The notes beneath the pieces are model-generated. The model had not been told where the DNA came from and did not search any database. It worked only from the letters and a program-made list of their open reading frames with translations. Below, piece by piece: positions 47,451 to 59,654 of a DNA stretch of 64,000 bases. Source of the stretch: Theropithecus gelada (Eukaryota; Chordata; Mammalia; Primates; Cercopithecidae); contig NC_037673.1 in assembly GCF_003255815.1 (NCBI RefSeq), forward strand, positions 12,928,603 to 12,992,602. Direction: 5' to 3'. Both the position numbers and the translations under genes were made by a program. Numbering within the stretch: position 1 is the stretch's first letter; each line of letters starts with the position of its first letter.

Positions 47451-47763
47451 GGCCGGGCGCGGTGGCTCAAGCCTGTAATCCCAGCACTTTGGGAGGCCGA
47501 GACGGGCGGATCACAAGGTCAGGAGATCGAGACCATCCTGGCTAACCCGGTGAAACCCCGTCTCTACTAAAAAATACAAAAAACTAGCCGGGCGAAGTGG
47601 CGGGCGCCTGTAGTCCCAGCTACTCGGGAGGCTGAGGCAGGAGAATGGCGTGAACCCAGGAGGCGGAGCTTGCAGTGAGCTGAGATCCGGCCACTGCACT
47701 CCAGCCTGGGTGACAGAGCAAGACCCCGTCTCAAAAAAAAAAAACAAAAAAAAACCAAAAAAA
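47451..47763 (+). mobile_element. Young AluY, cercopithecid AluYR-like
   Basis: A full-length Alu with an intact CpG-rich head ('ggccgggcgcggtggctcaa'), 'aaaaaatacaaaaaactagc' and 'gagatccggccactgcactc'. These last two are diagnostic, as I recall, for the rhesus/baboon AluYR lineage. It retains many CpGs and has a long A/C-interrupted tail. A likely target duplication is 'aaaatatattata' on the left, with a similar AT stretch on the right (47762-47777). It contains spurious minus-strand ORFs. Confidence 0.92.
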
Positions 47764-48549
47764 TATATATTATATATTAATAATAATGAAAAGGAAAGGA
47801 AATGTTGTGACAAATACAGTGACTAGATAAAAACTATAATTAGCATACTAATCTTTTAAAAAATAGTCAAGAAGTGCACACACACATCCACCCCTCACAG
47901 AAATGCTAAAGTATAAACGCATATTTCTCCAAAGATAATCTTTACACAAAGACAAAATAAAAATTGAAAGTGCAGACTATTTTGAAAATAGCAGTCGTTA
48001 AATTACTATATATCAGAATATTTGTGAATGGATAGTAAGAGAAAAATATACAGACATAAATGTTTTTATTAATGACATAATAATACTGAATAAGATTCTA
48101 AAACTAGAATTTCTCAGTTACAAATATTAAAAACTATAAAAAGAATAAGTTTGTAAAAGTCAAACGATAGGTTAATGAAGAAAATATTATGGAACAAACT
48201 AAGTATCATAAGTGATATTTGGAAAAGAACAAAGGAACAGTAAAATCACTCTGATTAGCAAAATCTAGATTATAAGGGAAGAAAAATAACACAAAATATG
48301 AAAATAAGAAAATGGTGGTGGTAAAATAATCAAGTTTATAAAGTGAACAAAAGAACAAAGGGAAAGTTTTCACTTTTCCACTCTGATTCACTTTGCAGTG
48401 ACTGCGTTGCATCCTTAAAAATGCTTACACGAACAGATCAGACTCTCCATGTTGTTTGCTCATTTAGTTTCAGTTAACAAAATATGGTCAACATAATTTT
48501 ATGTCTACATGTACAGACACTTTTATTCCTTCTTTGCATCTGAGCATTT
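47764..48549. other. Unassigned AT-rich intergenic DNA
   Basis: No gene or confident repeat. The A-rich text might be very old L1 sequence. Confidence 0.5.
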
Positions 48550-48920
48550 TAGCATGTGAACATAAAATGATTCATTTAACACTTTCTCAATGACTATTTT
48601 GGTTTTTCTTGTTTTTTTTCACAATTATAAAATATGCAGAAATGATCATCTCTGTTTACATTTTCCTGTGTAAATATTTCTGAAAGATAGCTAGCTAGAA
48701 GATGAATCATGAGATAGACAGCAACGCATGTTTAAATTTTGTTTTCTCCATTATTTAATTCAAACTGTATATTCTGTAGGAGTATATGAGAACGCCAAAT
48801 TCCCTAAAGCCAATAATATAAATTAACAATAGTTTAAATTCTTGCAATCTGAATACTTTGAACATATTTCATTATTTTTTAAATTTGCATTTACCTGGTT
48901 ACCAATTACATTAAATATTA
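48550..48920 (-). mobile_element. Old L1ME ORF2 C-terminal fragment, antisense
   Basis: 'gcagaaatgatcatctctgt', 'tgtgtaaatatttctgaaag', 'catgtttaaattttg' and 'aaatttgcatttacctggtt' follow, in antisense, the end of an old L1 ORF2. No frame survives. Confidence 0.6.
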
Positions 48921-51900
48921 TATATGTAAAATGTGTAAGGATATATGATATATAATATGGCAAAAGAAAAGAATATAAATCGCATTATGTGCAAACTAAT
49001 ACAGAGTGCAAGTTTGCAAAATTTGGACAAAGAGCTTTATCACAAAATTCAGTAAAGGCATCATAATACAAAATTTCTTTTAGCTACGGTTTGAAGAAAC
49101 TATTTGCATTTTTGTAGGAGAGAAGACTGTAGGAAAGTTCACACTAGATGTTTTGGGGAAAAGGAATGACTATAATGTTAAAATCGTATTACACATTTTC
49201 CATTTTACCAACATGGCTTTATATTGCTAGTTCCCTGAACCTAAAATGCTGATATTGTTACATTTCAAAATTGAAAATTGTAAAATATTTTAAGGTAACT
49301 TATTACTTTTGTGATACATATTTTTACAAAAGTAAAATAATTAGCAATGCTGTGGGATTTCTATCCAATAGTACAATCCCTTCTATTATTTTTTATTAAT
49401 TTGATGATCTTGAATATTGTTTTATCTTCGGCATACAAATTTGAGGTCAGCTAATTAAAGACTTTAACAATTACTCTGTATTAAAGAAGGAATTTTATAA
49501 TCATTTCAAAATTGGCTTCACAATACATTTGGAAAACTTTATCACATAAGAGGTCAATCTGAACCAAATTTTGATTCAACACTTCAGGTCAAATATGCAT
49601 TTTAATTAGGATATACTTTGAATTTGAATTGAATGTTTTTTTACTAATTTTAACCATATGTATCAATAAAAACAATAAGGAAAATTTTACATATAAATTA
49701 TACACAGGAGAAAACAAAAAATTGTTATATATTTAAGTTATTTTCCCTTAAAATTAAACTAATGTAAGTTTTCATATGTTTAATGTTATTAATTTCAACA
49801 TTCCAAAAGAGGTTTTTGTATTGGTATGCTATGAGCACCTTTATGTATTCAGAAATCTATACCTAGTAGGTCATCAGGAAAAACTGTAATACCCATATAA
49901 TAAACAGTCACATAAATGACACGAACAATACCACTGAGTTATATATTAGACATTATTATTTTGTTATATTGACTTTCTTAAGACATATTCCATGATTATG
50001 GAAAATAATGCTGTCATGTAAATTCATTTCTCTAGCTGGTAAACAGATAGACACTTTACGGACTTTTAGATTATCACAATTTTTCTACAGAGACTTGCTT
50101 CATATCTATTGGAAAATCCATTAAAGCTGTAAGCAACTCTCTTTAAGTAAACACAACAAAAATAGAATATTTAGTTATTATGACACATTATAAGATATGC
50201 TTTGAAAAGACTTATAAAATTGTTTTCTGTCGGGTACTACCTATTTGTTTTCTGTTTTTCGATCTTAATGTCAGACTGTGCTAGTATTAAAAATAAACCT
50301 TTATCAGTAAATATAATAGTAGTATCACATCATTATAATATTATGATGCCTTAGATATTAATAGAAGTCTCAGACTCACTGTCCTTTGGTAATTCAACAG
50401 CAGACACTAGTTTATTTTTTTCATTAAAGCTAGTAGATCTATTTTCCAAAATGACCATTTGCTCTGCAGTGTTTCCAAACTGGAAGGGTAAGTCTAGGTT
50501 TCAGTTTGACATCAGGAGATGTTGAAAGAGGTATCCCTTTTTTGAAATATAATAAATTCCAACAAATGAACACAAATTTTCTTATTACTTAAATTAACTA
50601 GGCAAAGGAAGAACCATGTTGCAGATACTTGGAGATATTCTGCATTCACCAGCAAAGCAAATGAGCCACAGTAATGATAGAGATGCCATGAACACGTGAT
50701 TACAAATTACAAAACCTTCTAACACGCAAGTATTTATTTGAAACATTTCAATGAAAAACTATTTAGCTAGGTGGTGATAAACATTCGTTTTAAAATTACA
50801 CAAAGCTAACTGAACGGGTAAGCTTTTCTTTTTTACCCTGTCCAGTTCCTTTTAATTTTAAACAGATTAGAAGGAAAAAAGAAAGAGGAGTATGCATAAG
50901 GTAAACATATTTTCATGGAGAGGGCAGGAAGCTAGGGGACCATTAGTTCACATGTTATGTGTTTCTCCAATTATTACATATTCTGTACCAAGGATGCATT
51001 ATTTTTAATTTTGAAAAAAATATATAAAAAGATAAAGTATTTTCAATCAATAATTAAAACTTTGATATCAAAAGCTGTGCATAACTTTTAAAAAATCTAA
51101 ATTCTCCTACATGGAGAATCATTTATAATGCATGCTTGTAAGTCACTCATATATCACTTGATTAGTTTTATAAACAGTACTGACTTTCTATGGAGATAGT
51201 CCATTGTTAGATATGTCTCCTAGTTTCAATATATTTTCCAGTGTTTTGCCTAAATATGCTTCTCATTGATTTTAAGTTTTATTCTTCCCTAGGACTAATC
51301 TTCAAGTTCATATCAAGGGACATCATGGGAAAATTAATAAACATTGTTTTCTCTGAATAAATTTATTTCCATGCTTGATTTCTTAGTTGAGTTTAATTAT
51401 AGACCCTGTTGTCATTCTGCATTTCTTCCAATATAGTTTATAAACATCTATTATAAGATACATTACTTCAAATTTTATAAAATACTCTAGTTGTGATTTG
51501 ACAAGTAAGGTATTCTTCAATTTTCACATATAAAAACATCTCTTTTTCAGTAAGTAATTGCAAGACTAGTAAGTGCAAATGCTATGAAGTAATTGAAAAT
51601 ATCACCTCTGTCTGTAATACTGTATTCTGTTAGCAGTTGATTGTTTTGGAGGCAACTATTGAAAGGAAGATGGATCTGTTACCTTCAATCTTGCTCAAGA
51701 TCTGACTTTGAACATTTTAATGTATCTTTGTCTTTCAAGGGGAAGAAAGCATTTATTAGTGGAGATGCATACTTTACAACAGCAGGAAATGAATATAGGC
51801 TAATTTTAATCGAGGATATCTGATTAGAAGAGAAAGGGTCATTATTTTTTATCTAATAAATTTTCATATTTTTATAAAATATGAATCAAATCAGTGCATG

Positions 51901-52464
51901 TTCACTAGTGGAAGCAAGAAATCTATATAGTAAATGTCATTGTTAAAGTATTCAGTACAAAGTCTGGAATGTAGTAAGCGGCTCAAAATGGGGTTAACTG
52001 TGATGGAAGGGTTCTGTGCCTGGGTTCCAGAGATTGCCGTAAAGTGTTCATAGATAGAATTTTGGATAACTTTACATTAAAAACAGGAAAAAAAATAGCT
52101 TTAGTTTCATTAATTTCTAACTGAATTTTAGCATTTACTTGAAGTTGAAATGCAGTAAGAACTCACATTAGTATCAGTGTTAACTATTAATTGCCACCAG
52201 TAGAATCACACTTTTAGATCATGTGATTTATTATATCTCAGTATATCATGTATGCACACTCCTTTTAAAACGTAGTACTTTGTTTCACCGCGATAATAAA
52301 GTAGTATAGACATCCATACAGCCCAATTTAAAAAGTAATATTTTGATAACTGTGAAACTGGTTTCCTTGAAACACTACATGTAATTTTTTAAATTTTGTG
52401 CATTTATTTGAGTAAGAGTCCATGGTTTCACTAGATTTTAAAGGACCAATGCCACATAAAGTTT
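48921..52464. other. Unassigned AT-rich intergenic DNA
   Basis: The longest stretch here without a recognisable element. It is strongly AT-rich and has no ORF worth calling (51641-51823 has no domain). I see no CpG cluster, splice-framed exon or RNA gene. Confidence 0.55.
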
Positions 52465-52480
52465 AAAAATCCTTCTTGTG

Positions 52481-52785
52481 GGCGGGGTGCAGTGGCTCAG
52501 GCCTGTAATCCCAGCACTTTGGGAGGCCGAGGCGGGCAGATCACGAGGTCAGGAGATCGAGACCATCCTGGCTAACACTGTGAAATCCCATCTCTACTAA
52601 AAAAACACAAAAAATTAGCCGGGTGTGGTGGTGGGTGCCTGTAGTCCCAGCTACCTGGGAGGCTGAGGCAGGAGAATGGCGTGAACCCAGGAGGCAGAGC
52701 TTGCAGTGAGCTGAGACAGCGCCACTGCACTCCAGCCTGGGCAGCAGAGGGAGACTCCTTCGAAAAAAAAAAGAAAAAAAAAAAA
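52481..52785 (+). mobile_element. AluY with 16-bp target duplication
   Basis: Full-length AluY-type element, A tail broken by a G. 'aaaaatccttcttgtg' (52465-52480) recurs as 'aaaaatccttcatgtg' (52781-52796) with one difference. It has more substitutions than the AluYR at 47451. Confidence 0.95.
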
Positions 52786-53942
52786 TCCTTCATGTGAGGT
52801 ATTTAACACCAAGTATACAAACCAATAAATATAGCTCTAAATCCTACCTATTGCCTAATACTTAGTCAAAATGTCATATTTTCCACAATACTTACTCTGA
52901 CCCAAATTTCTTTCCTTGGAACTTCGAAATTTTTTAGAAAGAAAGAGTGATAGAGAGAAGAATGCTTAATATCTACTCTCAGTCTTAGAAAAAAAAAAGA
53001 CTTTATTTTTTAGAAAAGTTTTGGATTCACAGTAAAATTGAGCAGAAAATACAGATTTTCCCATATATGCCCTGCTCCCACTCAGTCACCATCTCCTCCA
53101 CCGTCAGCTTCCCTCACCGGAACGGTGCATGGGTTACAATCTATGCACCCAAAGTGACACATCACCGAAAGTCCATAGTTTAGAATAGGGTTTCCTCTTT
53201 GTGTTGTACATACTCTGAGTTTTGACAAAGGTATAATAATGTCTACTATTACAGTATCACAGATAATAATTTTACTGCCCCAAAAATCCTCTGTGCTCCA
53301 CCTTTCCATCTCCCCCCTCCCATCTAAACCCTGAAAAAATCTTGATTTTTTAAATGTCTGTATAGTTTTGCCTTTTCCAGAATGGCATATGTTGGAATCA
53401 TACAGTATGTAGCATTTCCAGATTAGCTTCTTTTATTTAGTAATATGCATTTAAGGTTCTTTCATGTCTACTCATGGTTTGATAGCGCATGTCTTTTTAG
53501 TGATTAATAATATTTCATTGTCTGGATGTAGTACAGTTTATCCATTTGCTTACTAAAGGACATCCTAGTTGCTTCTAACTTTTGGCAATTATAAATAAAG
53601 CTTACACACACATCTGTATGCAGCTTTTTATGTAGACATAATTTTTCAGTTCGTTTGGGAAATACCAGCTAGCATTATTGGTGGATCATATTACAGGAGT
53701 CCCTTTAGTTTTATAATAAAACACTAAGGCATTTTCCAAAGCAACTGCACTATTTTGCATTTCCATCAGCAATGCATGAGAGTTTCTTTGGCTCTACATC
53801 CTCACCAGCACTTCCTACTGTCAGTGTTTTGAATTTTGGCTGTTCTAGTAGGTGAAATTCAATCCCATCATTGTTCAAATTTACAATTCCCTCATGGCAT
53901 ATCACATTGAGCATTTTTTTTTTTTTTTTACAATCTATCTCC

Positions 53943-53990
53943 TTTTATCGTGCTATGCTTTATTGCACTTCTCAGGTATTGCATTTTTAC
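53943..53990 (+). repeat. Tigger1/MER2-like terminal fragment
   Basis: 'ttttatcgtgctatgcttta' and 'ttgcacttctcaggtattgc' match the first 50-odd bases of the Tigger1 terminal region, also seen at 39657-39725. Only this end is present, sandwiched between L1MB and L1PA sequence. Confidence 0.65.
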
Positions 53991-54786
53991 TTTATTTTAT
54001 TTTAGGTTCTGGGGTACATGTGCAGATGTGCAGGTATGTTACATAGTTAACATGTGCCATGGTGGTTTGCTGCACCTATCAACCCATCACCTAGGTATTA
54101 AGCCTGGTGTGCATTAGCTGTTTTTCTTGATACTTTTCTCTCCCCCACACTCCCTTGACATGCCCCAGTGTGTGTTGTTCTCTTCCCTGTGTCCATGGGT
54201 TCTCATTGTTCAGTTCTTATAAGTGAGAACATGCTGTGTTTGGTTTTCTGCTCCTGTGTCAGTTTGCTGGGGATAATGACTTCTAGCCTCATTCATGTCC
54301 CTGCAAAGGACTTGATCTTGTTCCTTTTTATGGCTGCATAGTATTCCATGGTGTATATGTATCACATTTTCTTTCTCTAGTCTATCATTGATGAGCATTT
54401 CGGTTGATTCCATGTCTTTGCTATTGTGAATAGTGCTTCAATGAACATATGTCTGTGTGTATACTTATAATAATTTATATTCCTTTGGGTATATACCCAA
54501 TAATGGGATTGCTGGGTCAAATGGTATTTCTAGTTCTAAATCAGAGGAATTACCACACTGTCTTCCACAATGGATGAACTAATTTCCATTCCCACTAACA
54601 GTGTAAGAGTGTTCCTATCTCTCCGTAACCTTGTCAGCATCTTGTTGTTTCTTGACGTTTTAATAATCACCATTCTGACTGGCATGAGATGGTATCTCAT
54701 TGTGGTTTTGATTTGCATTTCTCTAATGATCAGTGATGCTGATCTTTTCTTCATGTTTTTTAGCTGCATTTATGTCTTCTTTCGAC
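53991..54786 (-). mobile_element. L1PA-type 3' end, antisense
   Basis: Antisense L1 3' UTR and ORF2 C-terminus: 'ctggggtacatgtgcagatg', 'tgcacctatcaacccatcac', 'tggctgcatagtattccatg', 'gggtatatacccaataatgg'. It is a 5'-truncated insert of an older L1PA subfamily. ORFs inside it on both strands (54536-54769, 54570-54872) are remnants or shadows of ORF2. Confidence 0.93.
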
Positions 54787-55480
54787 AAGTGTCTGTTTTC
54801 ATGTGCTTATTTGTCATCTGTAAATCTTCTTTGATGGGTGCATGTTCAGGTCTTTGCTTATTTTTAAATTGAGTGTTCATTTTCTTATTGTTGAGTTTTA
54901 AGCATTCTTTGTATATTTTGAATGAGTCCTTTATCAGATATGTCTTTTGCAAGTATCTTCTCCCAAGGTATGGCTTCTCATCTCATTCTCTTCACACTGT
55001 TTTCCACAGAGCAGAAGTTTTTATCTCTAATTAAGTAGAGCTTATCAACCACTTCTTCCACGGACCATGCCTTTCGTGTTCTATCTAAAAAGTCATTGCC
55101 ACAGGATCATCTATATTTTTCTAGGTTGTCTTCTAAAAGTTTTATGGTTTTGCATTTAAGTTTTGATCCATTTTGAGTTCATCTTTATGCAGGCTGTAAG
55201 CCTTTTTGAAATAGTCGCTATACTTTTTCTTTCTGTCAAGCACATTTTTCAGCAAGTCTTGAATACCTAGTAAATATAGGTAAATTAAAATATACCAGTG
55301 TGTGTTACGCATCTCCTTCACACTCTCCTGTTTCTGCTTCTCCATTATTAAAACCCACCTTGAGTGTGGGTTGAAAGGGGCAGGAGGTTGTGAGCAGAGA
55401 ATGAAAGAATGCTAACTTAGTACAGCTCTATGTTATTCCTGTGAGATGCATCCCAGAAATATCCAGAAAAGGCTGTCAAC

Positions 55481-55771
55481 TTTTTTTTTCCAGACTGAGT
55501 CTCGTTCTGTCACCCAGGCTGGAGTGCAGTGGCACGATCTTGGCTCACTGCAACCTCTGCCTCCCAGATTCAAGCCATTCTCCTGCCTTAGTCTCCCCAG
55601 TAGCTGGGATTACAGGCATGCACCACCAGGGCTGGATAATTTTTTTATTTTTAGTAGAGATGGGTTGCACCATGTTGGCCTGGTTGGTCTCGAACTCCTG
55701 ACCTCAAATGATCCACTTGCCTTGGCCTCCCAAAGTGCTGGGATTACAGTTGTGAGCCACTGCGCCCAGCC
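55481..55771 (-). mobile_element. AluS, antisense
   Basis: Full-length Alu in reverse, T tail at 55481-55489. 'ggctgtcaac' before and 'cttgtcaaat' after it may be remnants of a target duplication. Two overlapping plus-strand ORFs (55441-55701, 55446-55784) are Alu-derived and show the usual antisense-Alu peptide pattern. Confidence 0.95.
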
Positions 55772-58009
55772 TTGTCAAATTTAAACATGGACTTTATTGT
55801 GTGAATGTGGCAAAATCTAGTTGATCAGAATTAACTTTTTTGTCTTTTCCTTTGCATTTTTAAATAACAAGCCAAAAGGACTTTCAGTGCTTCTAGACTA
55901 CTACCATAAATAAAGACTTAAAAGAAAAGCAGGTTGAAGTAGATATAGTAAATATTGTCCTGAACACATCAAATTGAAGTGACAGAAATTCATTGATAAG
56001 AATAATTTGAAAGAAACACTGTTAATTTATCATGAGTGATAGATTCTCCTACCTGATGGACAGTTTCACACAGTTACACACACCCACATAGTTGGGTTTA
56101 AGTAATAAATGTGACCCCAAACCTATAGTCCCTTTAGAAGATATTCCTATACCTTATTGATCTTCACTGGTTTTCTTCTTCATATATCATATATTAAATA
56201 ATTTCTTAGTTTCCTTGAATTTGGTATGTACATGTATTTTCCTTATACTTACTTTCCCATCATTCCTATAAAAGAAGGGTAAGGTACAGTTATTACTCTA
56301 CCACTTTAAAACGGGAAGTTAATGATACTAGAGCAATCTTTGTTATTTTAGAAACGTGCACAAATTCTGTAATCTTTGACTATCTTCATTGCATGTATTA
56401 TTAATCATTTTCCCATATAATATTTTAATAACATGTATTTAAATCAAGAGTTTATCCTCAAATATATAATCAAATTATAGTAGGGCAAAATATACCAGTG
56501 ATGAATTCTGTAGATTTTGTAGATCTTACTCTCCAACATAAGTGGTAAAACCTGAGGGGAAGAAGAGCTTCCCTAAACTGGTTGCAGCCCACGGTATTCT
56601 CAACCAGGTCTGCCATGATGGAAGAGAAAGTGTGTGCCGAATAAGGGATACATTTGATATCTAATCAGATCCATACTTAAGCACATCTCAAAACAAAAAA
56701 TCATAGAGTCAAATATGAAAAGGAAAAGCTTTCACAAACGATAATTGTAAGATTTTGCTAATTTGTATTTGCCAAAAACAAAAACAAAACATATGTCATA
56801 TATATGGAAATTGATTCTGTGAGAGAAGAGGAAGGGAGAAAAATCTGGATTCTGTTGAATTTATCACTGAGAGTCCACACGCCAGAGATTATAAATTAAT
56901 CATGCTTGCTTAATAAACTGTATATAGTATTATTTCTTAGGTTAGTTGTCTAAAATCTGGACTTAACATTTCACTCACTAAATCAAGTTAAAATGATAGC
57001 AATTAATTGGAATAATATAAATAAAAGTATTAGAATAATGCATTAGAAGAGCATCCAATGAAAACGTTGCACATAACTAATTACTTGTAACTCGCTTGCC
57101 CACCACCCATATCTTTCCACTTTTAGGTTCCTAGAGTTTCTTCTTTCAATGATGAATTGAGGAATACTTTGGGGAGGGGAGAACCAGTATATCTAAAAGG
57201 TCATTGTGGCAGTTATTCTGTTTTCAACCAGAAATTTGGTTTGGATGTAGTGGCTTTGAAATGGGCTCACTTATTTTAATGAAGATAATTGTATTCTAGG
57301 GTGGAAGAGGTCAAGTTGCAACAGTGCCTGCCAGAGAAAACATGAGTGACAATGGTCATTATGATAGGCACAAGGTCTAAACTGCTAATTAGAGCAACCT
57401 GACCCACAGTGGCCTTTGACAACAGCAAATACACTGTCAGGTTCTTGGAAGAAAATAAATGACCTGTCATGCAAAGTCTTGCTTAATGACTATTAGACAA
57501 TAAAGATATCTAGGTCTGGTGAATTAAAATCTAACTTGAGACTTGACTGTCCAAAATAAAGATTTATTGGATTTAAATAAACTCCCATACTTGCATCAAT
57601 TGCAAATCCCAGAGCTCACTGAATAAAAGTGAAGAAAAATTGCAGATGAATTTCATAATACATTACAAGAATGTGCCCAACTAAATTTCCCCAAGAGTAC
57701 CAGCAGCCAGATACTCGATATGGGGCAGCTATAAAGAAAAAAAGGGAAAAGTACAAATTTCATAGGAATTATTGGACACTGGGCCCAAGCTAATGCTCTT
57801 ACCTGAAATCAAAATATTTTCTTCATCAGGGTGGCCTTCTGAACATCAAGTAATAAAGTTTTTACTCACTTAAATCTTCTAGTGTCCCCAGTCATTTCAC
57901 AAATGTACTTTATGCTTATCTCCCCCCTCAGTTATAAGGTGTACAGTCATAGCCGTTACATTCAGTACCAGGCACCTAATCTAGGTCTATGAGAATTTGC
58001 TTGCCAGTA
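55772..58009. other. Unassigned AT-rich intergenic DNA
   Basis: No gene or repeat recognised. The region around 57280-57480 has a 64-codon minus-strand ORF with no domain. Confidence 0.55.
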
Positions 58010-58680
58010 TCTATTAAAAAAAATTCTGTTGAGGTTTTTTTTATCAAGACTACCATAAATCTATAGGTCAATTTGAGGAAAATAGACATTTTGACAACAC
58101 TGTGTCTCCCAACCCATCACATGGCATTTTGTGCCATTTATGATTATCTTTACTCACTCTCAGTAAATTTCAATAGTTTGTATGTACAGATCTTGCACAT
58201 ATTTTTATAAATGTAACTTTAAATATTTTGAGGATTTTTTCTCTAATATAATGGTATTCTTTATTTCAATTCTCCCTTGTTGTTATATAACACTACATCT
58301 GATTATTGTGTATTAACACCATGTTCTGCACTAGCTGGGATCATTAGTACAATGGTATATAGAAGGAATATGTGTGGACATTCTTTCCTTTTTCAGATGC
58401 TGTTGGAAAAGCATTTAGTCTTGAACTGTTTGCTTAAGCATAATTTTGTTTGGGGTTGGCATAGATTTTCTTTATTTTTAAACCATTTTGAATATGTTGG
58501 AATATATCTCTATTTTTCTGAGATGTCTTATAAATTTGTATTGATTATGATAATATTTTTCTGAGTTAAGATATATGATCTTTTTAATTATGTTAATCTA
58601 ATAAATTGAATTAATAACAAATATTAAATCAATCTTATATTTATGAAATAAATCTGTTTGGCAAGCTTTACTTCTCTCTT
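58010..58680 (-). mobile_element. Old L1M ORF2 fragment, antisense
   Basis: 'ccataaatctataggtcaat', 'gtacagatcttgcacatatt' and 'gcatttagtcttgaactgtt' correspond, in antisense, to the thumb and RT region of L1 ORF2. A deletion is likely near 58280-58380. The 95-codon plus-strand ORF here (58277-58564) is a shadow. Confidence 0.75.
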
Positions 58681-59048
58681 TCTTTAAAATGTGCAAACCA
58701 CCATTGTAAATATGCATTTATATAGATAAAACAAAATATTTTTGTAAGTCTGAATTAACAAATGTGATAAAGTATAATACATTAAAATGTTGGTAAACAT
58801 AGAAAATAAGTATCCTTATTCTTCCAGAGTGCTAATTCTAGTCCAAAAAGAGATAATTAATAATATCAATGCTGATTGATCCTTGAGCTTGTTTATTCAA
58901 AAAACTAACTCCACAGTGATTGGATTAAAGCAAGCGCTATAATCCTCCAACTTAGAGAAATGTAACCACTGTGGATATTTTAAACACATTGAATGATACT
59001 TCATAATTATAAGCAATGAGATTTATATAAGAAGTCAAAATTTAAGTG
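58681..59048. other. Unassigned AT-rich intergenic DNA
   Basis: I see nothing recognisable in this stretch. Confidence 0.55.
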
Positions 59049-59052
59049 TTAA

Positions 59053-59182
59053 CCCACTTATGCCTAGTGTTCCATTATTGGAACGCTAAGCTTGTGGGAG
59101 TTATTTATATCCTACTGCTCAAGGTCATCAACAAGGTCTGATTTTCCACAAAAAAAAATTTGCAACCTCTGGCATAAATGGG
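59053..59182. mobile_element. MER85-like piggyBac MITE
   Basis: A 130-bp element with 12-bp terminal inverted repeats (cccacttatgcc at 59053; ggcataaatggg ending 59182, one mismatch). TTAA precedes it (59049-59052) and TTGA follows (59183-59186), a mutated TTAA target site, which is the piggyBac hallmark. Internal text ('ccattattggaacgctaagc') fits MER85, a MITE mobilised by the PGBD3 transposase lineage. It encodes no protein. Confidence 0.8.
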
Positions 59183-59654
59183 TTGAGTTCAAAAAGACAT
59201 ACGTACCAATATATGATGTGCAAGACATTTTATTGCACACATAGGAAAAAAAACGGAATGGTCTCAAACTCTTTAAAAAGGTCTTCTATTATTTTTATTT
59301 CCTCATATTATACATAATATCTGGCCCATATGCTCACTAAATATAAGAGACATATTTGAATGCAATGACTGAAAATGTAGAATTGTTGGTGTACCTGAAA
59401 ATCACTTTGGATTTCACTTAAAGTACATGTAAAACATTGTTTTCTTTACTACAGAATAGTATTGATTTAAATATTATTTAGTATCAAATATGATCATCAA
59501 CTTATTGATGGGAATTTTGGTCCAGGTGTCTGAATGCTGATTATTTTCCACAGCACCTAATTTTATTTTTGTAGATACACATATAAGAAATTATGCCCGA
59601 AAAACAAAAAGATCACGCTGGAAAACCTGTCAGTAAAACAGCAATGAGACCTAA

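Larger units (their letters stand above)
52990..55210 (-). mobile_element. L1MB-type element, antisense, interrupted
   Basis: 52990-53935 holds the L1M 3' UTR and ORF2 C-terminus in antisense ('attcacagtaaaattgagca', 'tttgccttttccagaatggc', 'tatgcatttaaggttctttc'). The same element resumes at about 54787-55210 ('tcatctgtaaatcttctttg', 'ttcttattgttgagttttaa', 'cagagcagaagtttttatct'). The gap is filled by a Tigger1 end fragment and an L1PA. Confidence 0.9.

Noticed and set aside
47511..47813. 100-codon minus-strand ORF
   Set aside because: It is the usual antisense reading of an Alu element; the same applies to ORFs at 52572-52793, 24931-25219, 23456-23641 and 55441-55784.
54570..54872. 100-codon plus-strand ORF rich in hydrophobic residues as a membrane protein
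   Set aside because: It is the reverse reading of an antisense L1 ORF2 fragment; the hydrophobicity comes from T-rich sequence.
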